Shown piece after piece: positions 1-5,510 of a stretch of 5,538 nucleotides of DNA (its first letter is position 1; every line of letters starts with the position of its first letter). The position numbers and the translations under genes were made by a program. The DNA is from CAYNLY01 sp964398225 (GTDB taxonomy: Bacteria > Pseudomonadota > Zetaproteobacteria > Mariprofundales > Mariprofundaceae): positions 1-5,538 of the forward strand of contig CAYNLY010000072.1 in assembly GCA_964398225.1 (NCBI GenBank), written 5' to 3'. The notes under the pieces were generated by a model. It saw nothing but the letters and a program-made list of their open reading frames with translations, searched no databases and was not told the DNA's origin.

Positions 1-40
1 GGAGGCATTTTACCGATCGGCCGGGCACCACCCCCGCTTC

Positions 41-51
41 CCAAGATTGGG
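41..51. promoter_or_regulatory. Weak palindrome-like site at the left edge
   Basis: CCAAGATTGGG shares the 10-mer CAAGATTGGG with the degenerate site at 2491-2500, and on the minus strand both continue into a G-rich stretch. It lies 34 bases after the stop of the acidic membrane protein. It could be an operator for a further minus-strand gene starting just outside the window, or a chance match. The rest of positions 1-84 shows no gene and no clear terminator. Confidence 0.15.
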
Positions 52-84
52 CAACGTCGAGGCCGTGGACAACCGAAGCGCTCG

Positions 85-330
85 CTAGAGGGCGTCATCG
101 TCGTCGCCGTACAGGATCCACTCGCGCTCCAGATCCTCGTTGATTTCTTCCACCCAGGATTTCTCGTCGTCATCGTCGGAGTCGCCGTTTTCGAAATCCT
201 CGAGGTCGTCGGAAGCCGCGTTTCCCCCATCCCGCTCTGGGCTGTCGGCCTGTGTCGGGTTCGTCACCGCCACGGACTCGAGCCAGGTGAGCACCAGGAA
301 GATCAGAATGAGCCACATCCACCAGGTCAT
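85..330 (-). CDS. Small membrane-anchored protein with polyacidic tail
   Basis: Predicted 81-residue protein, not recognised. Residues 3-19 form one Trp-rich hydrophobic segment (three Trp in the first six residues) without basic residues before it and without a lipobox, so it is probably an uncleaved anchor. A Pro/Asn/Gly-rich linker follows. From residue 41 on, 21 of 41 residues are Asp or Glu and only two are basic, including runs SDDDD and GDDDD. The start ATG 330-328 has GGAGG seven bases upstream. It is the last visible gene of the CARF unit, 49 bases after the Csx3-like stop. With its lack of N-terminal positive charge and its acidic tail, the tail may face the periplasm, but topology cannot be settled by eye. 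It might modulate or assemble with the CARF membrane protein; this is inference from position only. Confidence 0.78.
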   Translation of the reverse strand: MTWWMWLILIFLVLTWLESVAVTNPTQADSPERDGGNAASDDLEDFENGDSDDDDEKSWVEEINEDLEREWILYGDDDDAL

Positions 331-379
331 CGCTCAGCCTCCGGCTCCGTCGACGAATATCCGACGCATCGCCAATCCC

Positions 380-628
380 TCAGCCGTGGGGGTCGTGATC
401 AAAGATCACCACCTCTCCCGTAGCCGGCGAATCGTAGATCAGCTTCAAGGCCTTGCCGTGCAGCGCATGGGCCAGCCGCAGATACAGCCAGACGGGCCCG
501 GCGCCGGTCAGTTTCACCACTTGCCCCTCGCCGGCCTGATCGAGCGCCGCGGCCTCGTAGTCGGGAAGCCGTGAAAGCTTGGCCGTGCCGGTATCCGCAT
601 AAAGCTGTGAAACGTCAATCGTCACCAT
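380..628 (-). CDS. Csx3/Crn3-like protein, putative cyclic-oligoadenylate ring nuclease
   Basis: Predicted 82-residue cytoplasmic protein matching the Csx3 (Crn3) core from memory of the family. It has VVKLTGAGPVWLYLRLAHAL (37-56), corresponding to the GxGPxWL...LAH signature, then H57, the YD pair at 65-66, VV at 73-74 and a final DH at 77-78. Crn3 enzymes cleave cyclic tetra-adenylate and so switch off CARF effectors. The acidic YD and the last His, implicated in metal-dependent catalysis in the Archaeoglobus protein, appear kept. The Arg that follows YDP in that protein is not evident here (YDSPATG), so activity may be altered or the protein may only bind ligand. At 82 residues it is shorter than the roughly 100-residue archaeal form and ends soon after the His. 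The start ATG 628-626 has GGAG eight bases upstream, ending at the CARF stop, so the pair is probably translationally coupled. Confidence 0.85.
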   Translation of the reverse strand: MVTIDVSQLYADTGTAKLSRLPDYEAAALDQAGEGQVVKLTGAGPVWLYLRLAHALHGKALKLIYDSPATGEVVIFDHDPHG

Positions 629-633
629 CGTTC

Positions 634-1392
634 CTACTCCAGCGTAATATCGTATTCGAGCACGTCGTAATCGCCCGTACTCACATACTCGATTCTTCGC
701 CCGTCACCCAGGCCGAAAATCCCTCCGATCACCGCCGGAGGCTTCTGCCCTCCGGTCACGTCGATCACAACGTCCTCGCTGCTATAGCCTTCCGCGGCCA
801 GCTCCTCGAGGGTGTTCTCCAGCACTTCGCTCAGTTCCTCCGCCGATTCGAAATCCACGCCGTACTGGCACCCGGGAGCCAGCCGGACCCAATCCGCCGG
901 AATCCCGGTGGAAACCGCCATCGTGTGCCGGAAATCGTCGATAAACCTGAATGTGCCGTTCCTTTTCGATCCCGCATCGGCCGAGGGAATCACGACCACC
1001 CGCTCCAGTCGTCCGCGCTGATGATGATGCGAGATGGCCTCGTGCGCCATCCGCCAGGAGCGCATCGCATTCGGGTCGGTCTCCCGCTCCAGCCCCGGCC
1101 CCCCGGGCGGGCTCAAAAACCAGATCAATACCCGCGCGGGCTTGGCCGGACCCTGCCGGACCACCGGGGAGATCAGTTCGGCCTTGCGGCCGCCCCAGAA
1201 AAAGAGCACCAGCAGCAGTCCCAGCGGCGCAAGCCACCATGGAGACCCGGGGGCCATCGAATACAGGGTATCCCCAGCCCAGCCGATGGCAGCGACGACA
1301 AGCACGACCAGCACCGCCACCACCGGGCTCGCAGCGCCTCCAAAAGCCAGTTTCAGCGCGCTCCAGGCCAGTTTCAGACGCGGACGCCTCAA
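634..1392 (-). CDS. Two-helix membrane-anchored CARF-domain protein, putative cyclic-oligonucleotide-gated effector
   Basis: Predicted 252-residue inner-membrane protein. A basic N terminus precedes two hydrophobic segments (about 22-38 and 52-67) in hairpin arrangement, followed by a soluble cytoplasmic domain (about 87-252). That domain reads as a CARF fold: a first strand VLIWFLSPPGG with the ligand-loop Ser94, strand RVVVIPSAD (131-139), a late strand plus loop VVIDVTGGQKPPAV with the diagnostic DxTGGxK at 211-217, and closing strands RRIEYVST and YDVLEYDITL. CARF domains bind cyclic oligoadenylates, usually as dimers. Known membrane CARF proteins such as Cam1 act as membrane effectors in type III CRISPR immunity. 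No nuclease or other effector domain is present, so the membrane hairpin is the likely output. The start is TTG with a strong ribosome site. The Csx3-like gene begins five bases after its stop. CARF assignment is strong; the ligand and effect are inferred. Confidence 0.9.
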   Translation of the reverse strand: MRRPRLKLAWSALKLAFGGAASPVVAVLVVLVVAAIGWAGDTLYSMAPGSPWWLAPLGLLLVLFFWGGRKAELISPVVRQGPAKPARVLIWFLSPPGGPGLERETDPNAMRSWRMAHEAISHHHQRGRLERVVVIPSADAGSKRNGTFRFIDDFRHTMAVSTGIPADWVRLAPGCQYGVDFESAEELSEVLENTLEELAAEGYSSEDVVIDVTGGQKPPAVIGGIFGLGDGRRIEYVSTGDYDVLEYDITLE

Positions 1393-1405
1393 GCTTTTTC
1401 CTCCC
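1393..1405 (-). promoter_or_regulatory. Ribosome binding site fixing the TTG start of the CARF gene
   Basis: On the minus strand GGGAGG (1405-1400) is followed by a seven-base A-rich spacer and then TTG at 1392-1390. No ATG or GTG in this frame is similarly placed, and the first possible membrane helix begins about 20 codons later, so the TTG start is well supported. Confidence 0.75.
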
Positions 1406-1514
1406 AGAATCGGACTTCGTCAAAATCAATCCGGCATCAAGATACCGTTCGTCAGCACTTATTGAAGCCCTTCTTATCGAAGCATGTTCGGCAATGCCCG
1501 CGATTTCCTGCCTC

Positions 1515-1524
1515 ACAAGCTTGT
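1515..1524. promoter_or_regulatory. Palindrome ACAAGCTTGT before the CARF unit, putative operator
   Basis: A 10-base perfect palindrome lies in the gap between the terminator and the CARF gene, 122 bases before the CARF start. The identical 10-mer occurs in the gaps before the other two units. On the minus strand it continues CTTGTGAGGCAGG, similar to the CTTGTGA of the copy at 2740-2749. A binding site for a dimeric regulator is the simplest reading. I do not see convincing paired -35 and -10 boxes at a fixed distance from it. Confidence 0.5.
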
Positions 1525-1554
1525 CATTGATGCCAATCTGTGCTGACCCTCGTG

Positions 1555-1579
1555 AAAAAGGGGGCTTGCGCCCCCTTTT
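1555..1579 (-). terminator. Intrinsic terminator after the HpaA-like gene
   Basis: A perfect GC-rich hairpin, GGGGGC paired with GCCCCC around the loop TTGC on the plus strand (1560-1575), is flanked by an A tract (1555-1559) and a T tract (1576-1579). Read on the minus strand the stem is followed by TTTTT, the form expected for Rho-independent termination of the transcript ending with the stop at 1600. The plus-strand face also has a short T run, so it could act in both directions. It separates the lipoprotein unit from the CARF unit, which therefore needs its own promoter in 1393-1554. Confidence 0.9.
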
Positions 1580-1599
1580 CCCGCATCAGGCAATGTCGA

Positions 1600-2421
1600 T
1601 CAGAAACGCTTGATCTTCTTCAGCCGGGCAATCTCGTCCTCATGCATTGCAAGCTCCCGCGGATCAAGTGCCGTATCCACGGCAGCCATCAGTTTTCCGT
1701 AGAGCGCCGTGATCGCCTGATTCCTGCGCTGAAGCCGATTGTCCGACTCCTTGAAGTCGGCCACCGCCGCACGCTTGAACAAGCCAAGTACGATGTTCTC
1801 GCCTTCCAGCGAAGTCTTGTAGGCATGGTGATACGGCTCCGACTTTACTTCAGCCTTCACACGCTTGACCAGAATCACCTCATTGGTCATAGGCTCCCGG
1901 AACCGGAAAACGCCCTCGGCGCGCGCGAAATAGTATCCATCCTCCTCATGGGCTGCGCCCATCGAGGAATCCTTTTCGGATGTCTGGACCGGATAAAGCG
2001 AAATGGTCAGTTTCGGCTCCACGAGAAGCATCATTCGTTCCTTCGCCCCGTAGGGGATTTCCTCATAGCTTTCGTAGGGGCCAGAAACGCGCGCTCCATG
2101 GGCGGTCACAATCGCGTCAATATCGCGCGTGTAGGCGCTCACCAGCTCGCGCTGCAGCTCATTGTCCATGGCAGGAGCCGAACGGTATCCACCGCCTGGA
2201 AGCAGTTGGCTGGGGCCTTTTGTATCAAACCGGAAGTTCAGCACACCAATCGTGCGTCCTTCCAGTCCTCCATGGCCTTTCGGCTCGTAGGAAAGATCGA
2301 GCTGAGACGTCTTGCGCGTAACCGAGGCATTGTACTGCGTGGGAGCGCAAGCGCTGATCGCCACGACCGCGACCAACAACAGAGACAGCCTAGTCAGGCG
2401 CATGGTTTTGTTGTTTTTCAT
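1600..2421 (-). CDS. HpaA-like (NLBH family) putative outer-membrane lipoprotein
   Basis: Predicted 273-residue lipoprotein. The N terminus is basic, then hydrophobic (LSLLLVAVVA), with the lipobox ending ISAC at Cys25; the following Ala is compatible with outer-membrane sorting. The mature part resembles the HpaA / neuraminyllactose-binding haemagglutinin family known from Helicobacter. It has an early Leu/Tyr strand after the lipid anchor (LDLSYEP), a middle stretch reading like the family's conserved strands (MMLLVEPKLTISLYP, 130-144), and a late AI..LYGKLMAAVDT helix followed by a lysine-rich tail ending KKIKRF. I matched this from memory, so the family call is moderate. The ATG at 2421-2419 has AAGGAGGT seven bases upstream. 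A strong intrinsic terminator follows 21 bases beyond the stop. The base composition looks less GC-rich than the vWA unit. The biochemical function of the family is poorly defined; surface exposure or adhesion is the usual suggestion. Confidence 0.85.
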   Translation of the reverse strand: MKNNKTMRLTRLSLLLVAVVAISACAPTQYNASVTRKTSQLDLSYEPKGHGGLEGRTIGVLNFRFDTKGPSQLLPGGGYRSAPAMDNELQRELVSAYTRDIDAIVTAHGARVSGPYESYEEIPYGAKERMMLLVEPKLTISLYPVQTSEKDSSMGAAHEEDGYYFARAEGVFRFREPMTNEVILVKRVKAEVKSEPYHHAYKTSLEGENIVLGLFKRAAVADFKESDNRLQRRNQAITALYGKLMAAVDTALDPRELAMHEDEIARLKKIKRF

Positions 2422-2487
2422 TTGTCATACCTCCTTCCCTTGGTTGGGGATGCGCATTTCATCGCGCAAACCGGCTTCGGTCCCGGA

Positions 2488-2673
2488 TCACAAGATTGGG
2501 AAAAGGAATGGGCCGATGGGACGGTCATCCGTGGGGTCGCCCTCGCAGCGCAAAAAGTCCCACGGGTATTCGTAGCGATGCCGTCCATACGGCCCGGATT
2601 CAACCAATTCGGCACCCTCTCCCATGCACTGCCGCCATTCGAAATCATCATGGTCAATCCGATCGATTTGCAT
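2488..2673 (-). CDS. Small orphan protein of 61 residues
   Basis: Predicted 61-residue protein with no family I recognise. The start ATG at 2673-2671 has a near-perfect AAGGAGGT Shine-Dalgarno (2681-2688) seven bases upstream, which is the main reason to believe the gene; the frame is open further upstream without such a signal. The product is acidic in its first half (IDRIDHDDFEW), has two cysteines (16 and 43), is rich in Tyr, Pro and Asp, and ends in a hydrophobic FLFPIL. No signal peptide or membrane helix is seen. It lies 66 bases upstream of the HpaA-like lipoprotein gene, possibly on the same transcript, and a palindrome sits 66 bases before its start. An overlapping minus-strand frame (2418-2657) lacks a ribosome site and is less likely. 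Function unknown. Confidence 0.6.
   Translation of the reverse strand: MQIDRIDHDDFEWRQCMGEGAELVESGPYGRHRYEYPWDFLRCEGDPTDDRPIGPFLFPIL
2489..2500. promoter_or_regulatory. Degenerate copy of the palindrome before the HpaA-like gene
   Basis: CACAAGATTGGG matches the 12-base palindrome CACAAGCTTGTG at ten positions. It lies 67 bases upstream of the HpaA-like start, about the spacing of the perfect site before the 61-residue gene. It overlaps the last codons and stop of the 61-residue gene, so the match could be chance. If real, the lipoprotein gene has its own regulated promoter. Confidence 0.25.
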
Positions 2674-2738
2674 GTTGAATACCTCCTTCTCGATGATCCG
2701 GAGGCATCCTGTTACGGGCGAGCGTCGTTCGCCCTGTT

Positions 2739-2750
2739 CACAAGCTTGTG
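2739..2750. promoter_or_regulatory. Palindrome CACAAGCTTGTG before the 61-residue gene, putative operator
   Basis: A 12-base perfect palindrome containing the shared core ACAAGCTTGT sits in the 143-base gap between the 174-residue gene (stop at 2817) and the 61-residue gene (start at 2673), 65 bases from that start. It is the longest and most symmetrical of the three copies. The rest of the gap holds a weak GC-rich hairpin near 2790-2810 that I do not call a terminator, and the AAGGAGGT ribosome site. Confidence 0.5.
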
Positions 2751-2816
2751 GCGGAAACTCGGAGGCGAGGGGATGAGTTGGAAACAAGCCCCGCCCGGCT
2801 CGACGGGACGAGACGA

Positions 2817-3341
2817 TCAGTGAACGAGTCTTGAGAGCGCGTTGGGAAGAATCTCGGTCGTCAGCCCCGCGATGCGAATCAGCCGCCGGAGCTCCATCAG
2901 GCGAACCAGGGCATCGGCCATTTTCCCGTAAAGCTCAGGATTCGACTTCGCCAGTGCGGCCAGCTCCTCCAGCATTCGGTCAAACGCCGACCACGGGCTG
3001 TCGGCCAGTGCGTGAAAGCGCTCGATCGGAGGCGGCTCTTCGGACTGCGAAAAATCGACCGGATGCTGGGTCTCGAATGGTATCGCCACCGGAAGCGACA
3101 CCATTCCCCCTTCCCGCACCAGCGAGGAATCGATCACCGTGGCGTCGAAGTGCTCCATCGGATGTTCGGGGGTCACCAGAGCCAGGAACGGATGTCCGAT
3201 CACCACCGTTTCGTTCCTCGGATTGGCCCGCAGGATATAATCCCTGGTCTTCCGCAGTTCATCCGGGGTGATGAAATCCATCAGGCCATCGCCTGCCCTG
3301 AACCCCGCCATCCCGAAAAACACATGGATGTTGCGCACCAC
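2817..3341 (-). CDS. Unrecognised 174-residue protein, third gene of the vWA unit
   Basis: I do not recognise this protein. The first 95 residues look like a compact alpha/beta domain: strand-like segments IHVFFGMAGF (5-14), ETVVIGHPFLALVT (44-57) and MVSLPVAIPF (80-89) with a helix ITPDELRKTRDYIL between. A Ser/Glu/Pro-rich linker (about 98-106) leads to an amphipathic helical C terminus (about 115-174) that could support oligomerisation or partner binding. There is no signal peptide or obvious membrane segment, so it is probably cytoplasmic. The GTG start at 3341-3339 is two bases after the vWA gene's TAG and has GGAGGAG upstream, with somewhat long spacing (about 11-13 bases). The next codon is also GTG, and Met11 or Met21 are possible alternatives. 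Position in the operon implies it works with the membrane protein and vWA lipoprotein. Confidence 0.82.
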   Translation of the reverse strand: MVRNIHVFFGMAGFRAGDGLMDFITPDELRKTRDYILRANPRNETVVIGHPFLALVTPEHPMEHFDATVIDSSLVREGGMVSLPVAIPFETQHPVDFSQSEEPPPIERFHALADSPWSAFDRMLEELAALAKSNPELYGKMADALVRLMELRRLIRIAGLTTEILPNALSRLVH

Positions 3342-3343
3342 CC

Positions 3344-4003
3344 CTAAGCGCGCTCCTCCAGCTGACGAAGCACCTCGGGCAGACTGGACGCGTCGTCCAC
3401 CACCGTGAAACTCTCCGCCCCGGCCGAGAGCACCTCCTTGCGCCAGCGCTCGATCCTGCGGTAGTAGTTGCGGGGATTACGATTGTCCTTGCGCAGCTTG
3501 ATCACATCGACGGCCAGCACATGCACGCCATGCATGTCGGGAAGCTTCATCGAGCGATCGACGCCGGCGATGTCCTCAACGAGATCCGAAAACAGGATCA
3601 CCGCGCGCAGCCGGGCCTTCTTGTCCTGCAGCTGGTGCACGCTCTGGTAGAGCGCGCCGTGGATGTCCGTATAGGCCGAGGCGGGCGTGCGGGCAAACGC
3701 ATCGATCTCGCGCTTGAGTTCGCGCTTCACCGCGTTTGCCTCGGACGGCCGGGAGGGGAACTTGCGCGCGAAGATCACCTCACGGTCGGAGAAGCTGCGG
3801 CTGGAGATCTTCGCCAGCGCCAGAAAATCGTTCGGCCGCGCCTCCGCGACCAGATAGCGCACCGCGTTCACGGCTTTGGGCAGCTCCCGGTGATAGGTTC
3901 CGGACACATCGACGAGCACATACAGCGCCCGTGCCCCCATATCCAGCGAACAGCCGGCCAGCGCCAGCAGGATCAGTCCGGCGAAGATTCGCAGTCCACG
4001 CAT
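3344..4003 (-). CDS. von Willebrand factor A (vWA) domain lipoprotein
   Basis: Predicted 219-residue lipoprotein. The N terminus has a basic start, a hydrophobic run and a lipobox ending LAGC with Cys18. The following Ser would normally allow outer-membrane sorting. From about residue 26 it reads as a vWA domain. The metal-binding (MIDAS) motif appears as DVSGT at 32-36, with Thr in place of the usual last Ser; T112-D113 (YTDIHGAL) and the strand VILFSD ending at D140 supply the other expected positions. vWA domains mediate metal-dependent protein contacts, so a role in binding a partner at the envelope is likely. The frame is open a further 55 codons upstream, but ATG 4003-4001 is chosen because a signal peptide begins there, GGAGG lies seven bases upstream, and it overlaps the previous stop by one base. 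The upstream membrane protein is its most likely partner. Confidence 0.9.
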   Translation of the reverse strand: MRGLRIFAGLILLALAGCSLDMGARALYVLVDVSGTYHRELPKAVNAVRYLVAEARPNDFLALAKISSRSFSDREVIFARKFPSRPSEANAVKRELKREIDAFARTPASAYTDIHGALYQSVHQLQDKKARLRAVILFSDLVEDIAGVDRSMKLPDMHGVHVLAVDVIKLRKDNRNPRNYYRRIERWRKEVLSAGAESFTVVDDASSLPEVLRQLEERA

Positions 4004-5430
4004 CACCGGCCCTCCGCGAAACGCGCGAACAGCGGCGCAAACCAGCGCTGCAGCGTCAGCCAGAAAAAGATCAGCACGTCGTAGATCGCAATGATGATCC
4101 GGTGCAGCCGGTCGGCGAGGAAGCCCAGCACGCGCATCAGGCCCGACCCCAGCCACATCAGCATGCACAGCAACCGCTGTCCGACGATCCGCACCGTATG
4201 GAACAGCATCTCCAGCGGAACCGCGGCGAAGGCCAGCACCAGCGGAATCACGAATCCCAGCACGGCCTGAAGGATCAGCGGGGCCCCGTGCATCAGGTCG
4301 CCGGCAGTCTCCGGACTCGTGCCCGTGAGCATCGCCCTCGTCTGCGCATCCGCCGCGACGAGATACTCACGCAGCATCGCAAGCCCCGCCTCCGAAGCCG
4401 CAAGCGCGATCAGCACCACGCCCGCAACCCATGCCGCCTTGCGCCGGATGGCCGGATCGACGTTTTCGAACTGCGGCGCAAGCCGCGTAAAGCCCAGCAG
4501 TTCCATCAGCACGATGCCCGCGGCAAGCTCCAGCAGCAGCACCACCATCGCGGCCACCGACGACACCTGCACGCCGCCCAGATAGCCACCGCCGACCAGC
4601 TCGGCCATCGGCCGCTGGATCAGCAGAAAGTTCACAAAGCCACCGCCGCAGACGATCGCGAACACGAACAGGCCGATCATGAACCGCGTCAGCACCGAAT
4701 GATTCGCCGCGCGCAGCAGCGGCTCGCGCTCGTCCTGACGACGAATCTCGAGATATTCCTTGAGCTGCCGGTCCACGCCCTTGATGCGCGAATCCAGCCG
4801 CCCGATCATGTCGGCCAGCTTGTCGGCCGTCGCCCGCAGCCCCTTGACCGGCTTGCGCAGCCGCTTCAGCGCTTTGAACCGCTTATGCGCCTCCTTCCGG
4901 TAGGCCGCAACGGCCGCCTTGTGCTCGCGCTCCAGCTCCCGTGCCAGCGCCCTGAGCGCGCCGGCCTTGTCGTCGCCCTTTCGCTCGGCCTCCTCCATGC
5001 GATTGTTCAGCCGGCCGCATTCCACCGGCGCCGGCCACTTGGCCTCCTGGGCCTGCCGGAAGGCGTCGTCGTACCGGTTGCCCATCTCCGTGAGCTGGCG
5101 GTGGATTTCTGGGAACCGCACCAGATCCTTGTCCACCAGATCGCGGAGCTTGCCCAAATGGCCGTCCACCTTGTTCTCGAACTGGGTGATGAAATACTCA
5201 CAGGCCAGATCGTCGGCCCGCCGCCACAGGCTGCCCGCGTGCAGATCCAGCCACTTGCCCACATAGCGCAGCCCGTTGGCCAGTCCCAGAAACGCCCGGC
5301 GAATGAAACCCTCCACAGGCATGCGGGCCATCCACATCAGAAAGGTCACCAGCAGAAAGAGCAGCACCAGCGACAGCACGGGCTGCTGGGGAAAGGGCAA
5401 CATGCCCTGAAGCCAGAGCGGCAGGTTCAT
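4003..5430 (-). CDS. Multi-pass membrane protein with long charged helical middle region
   Basis: Predicted inner-membrane protein of 475 residues; I do not recognise the family. One hydrophobic segment lies near the N terminus (about residues 17-34). It is followed by roughly 200 charged, mostly helical residues (about 70-245, rich in E, K, R and A, probably coiled coil). A C-terminal membrane domain has hydrophobic segments near 249-271, 289-312, 333-352 and 384-407, and possibly 414-432 and 445-462. The start ATG at 5430-5428 has an AGGAGG Shine-Dalgarno seven bases upstream, which supports it over longer frames. It is the first gene of a three-gene unit: its TGA shares one base with the ATG of the vWA lipoprotein (TGATG), so the two are probably translationally coupled. 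A palindrome lies 80 bases upstream. The layout would suit a membrane sensor, scaffold or channel-like partner, but that is inference. Gene reality is very likely; function is unknown. Confidence 0.9.
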   Translation of the reverse strand: MNLPLWLQGMLPFPQQPVLSLVLLFLLVTFLMWMARMPVEGFIRRAFLGLANGLRYVGKWLDLHAGSLWRRADDLACEYFITQFENKVDGHLGKLRDLVDKDLVRFPEIHRQLTEMGNRYDDAFRQAQEAKWPAPVECGRLNNRMEEAERKGDDKAGALRALARELEREHKAAVAAYRKEAHKRFKALKRLRKPVKGLRATADKLADMIGRLDSRIKGVDRQLKEYLEIRRQDEREPLLRAANHSVLTRFMIGLFVFAIVCGGGFVNFLLIQRPMAELVGGGYLGGVQVSSVAAMVVLLLELAAGIVLMELLGFTRLAPQFENVDPAIRRKAAWVAGVVLIALAASEAGLAMLREYLVAADAQTRAMLTGTSPETAGDLMHGAPLILQAVLGFVIPLVLAFAAVPLEMLFHTVRIVGQRLLCMLMWLGSGLMRVLGFLADRLHRIIIAIYDVLIFFWLTLQRWFAPLFARFAEGR

Positions 5431-5510
5431 CGGTCTCCCTCCTCAATTCTTCCAGACAAGTGAACGCGAAGGAGGGATTCAAGCAAAATTCATGCGCGAG
5501 GGAAAGCGAA

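Noticed and set aside
782..1516. Minus-strand frame of 244 codons overlapping the CARF gene
   Set aside because: It is a Gly/Arg/Ala-rich out-of-frame reading of the CARF gene. Its first 40 codons cross the regulatory gap and there is no ribosome site at its start.
571..1530. Plus-strand open frame of 319 codons opposite the CARF gene
   Set aside because: Translation is compositionally biased (R, H, P, Q) and overlaps genes with clear CARF and Csx3 motifs on the other strand.
1393..1554. Possible sigma-54 promoter for the CARF unit, prompted by RtcR being a CARF-containing activator
   Set aside because: A TTGGCA sequence is present, but I found no GG-N10-GC spacing in this gap.
2418..2657. 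Minus-strand frame of 79 codons ending at the HpaA-like start
   Set aside because: No Shine-Dalgarno at its start, and it overlaps the 61-residue gene, which has an ideal one. The overlap of its stop with the next ATG seems accidental.
2739..2750. CRP-type site suggested by TGTGA next to the palindromes
   Set aside because: The half-sites face outward around the AAGCTT centre instead of the usual TGTGA-N6-TCACA arrangement.
1540..2823. Long plus-strand open frame of 427 codons
   Set aside because: Antisense to the HpaA-like and 61-residue genes; it begins in the terminator region, spans intergenic gaps and shows no recognisable domain, while the minus strand has signal peptide, ribosome sites and a terminator in place.
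3736..5463. Long plus-strand open frame of 575 codons
   Set aside because: It lies opposite the membrane/vWA genes. The translation is low-complexity, rich in H, R, Q and P, with no ribosome site or domain, as expected from the antisense of a GC-rich gene.
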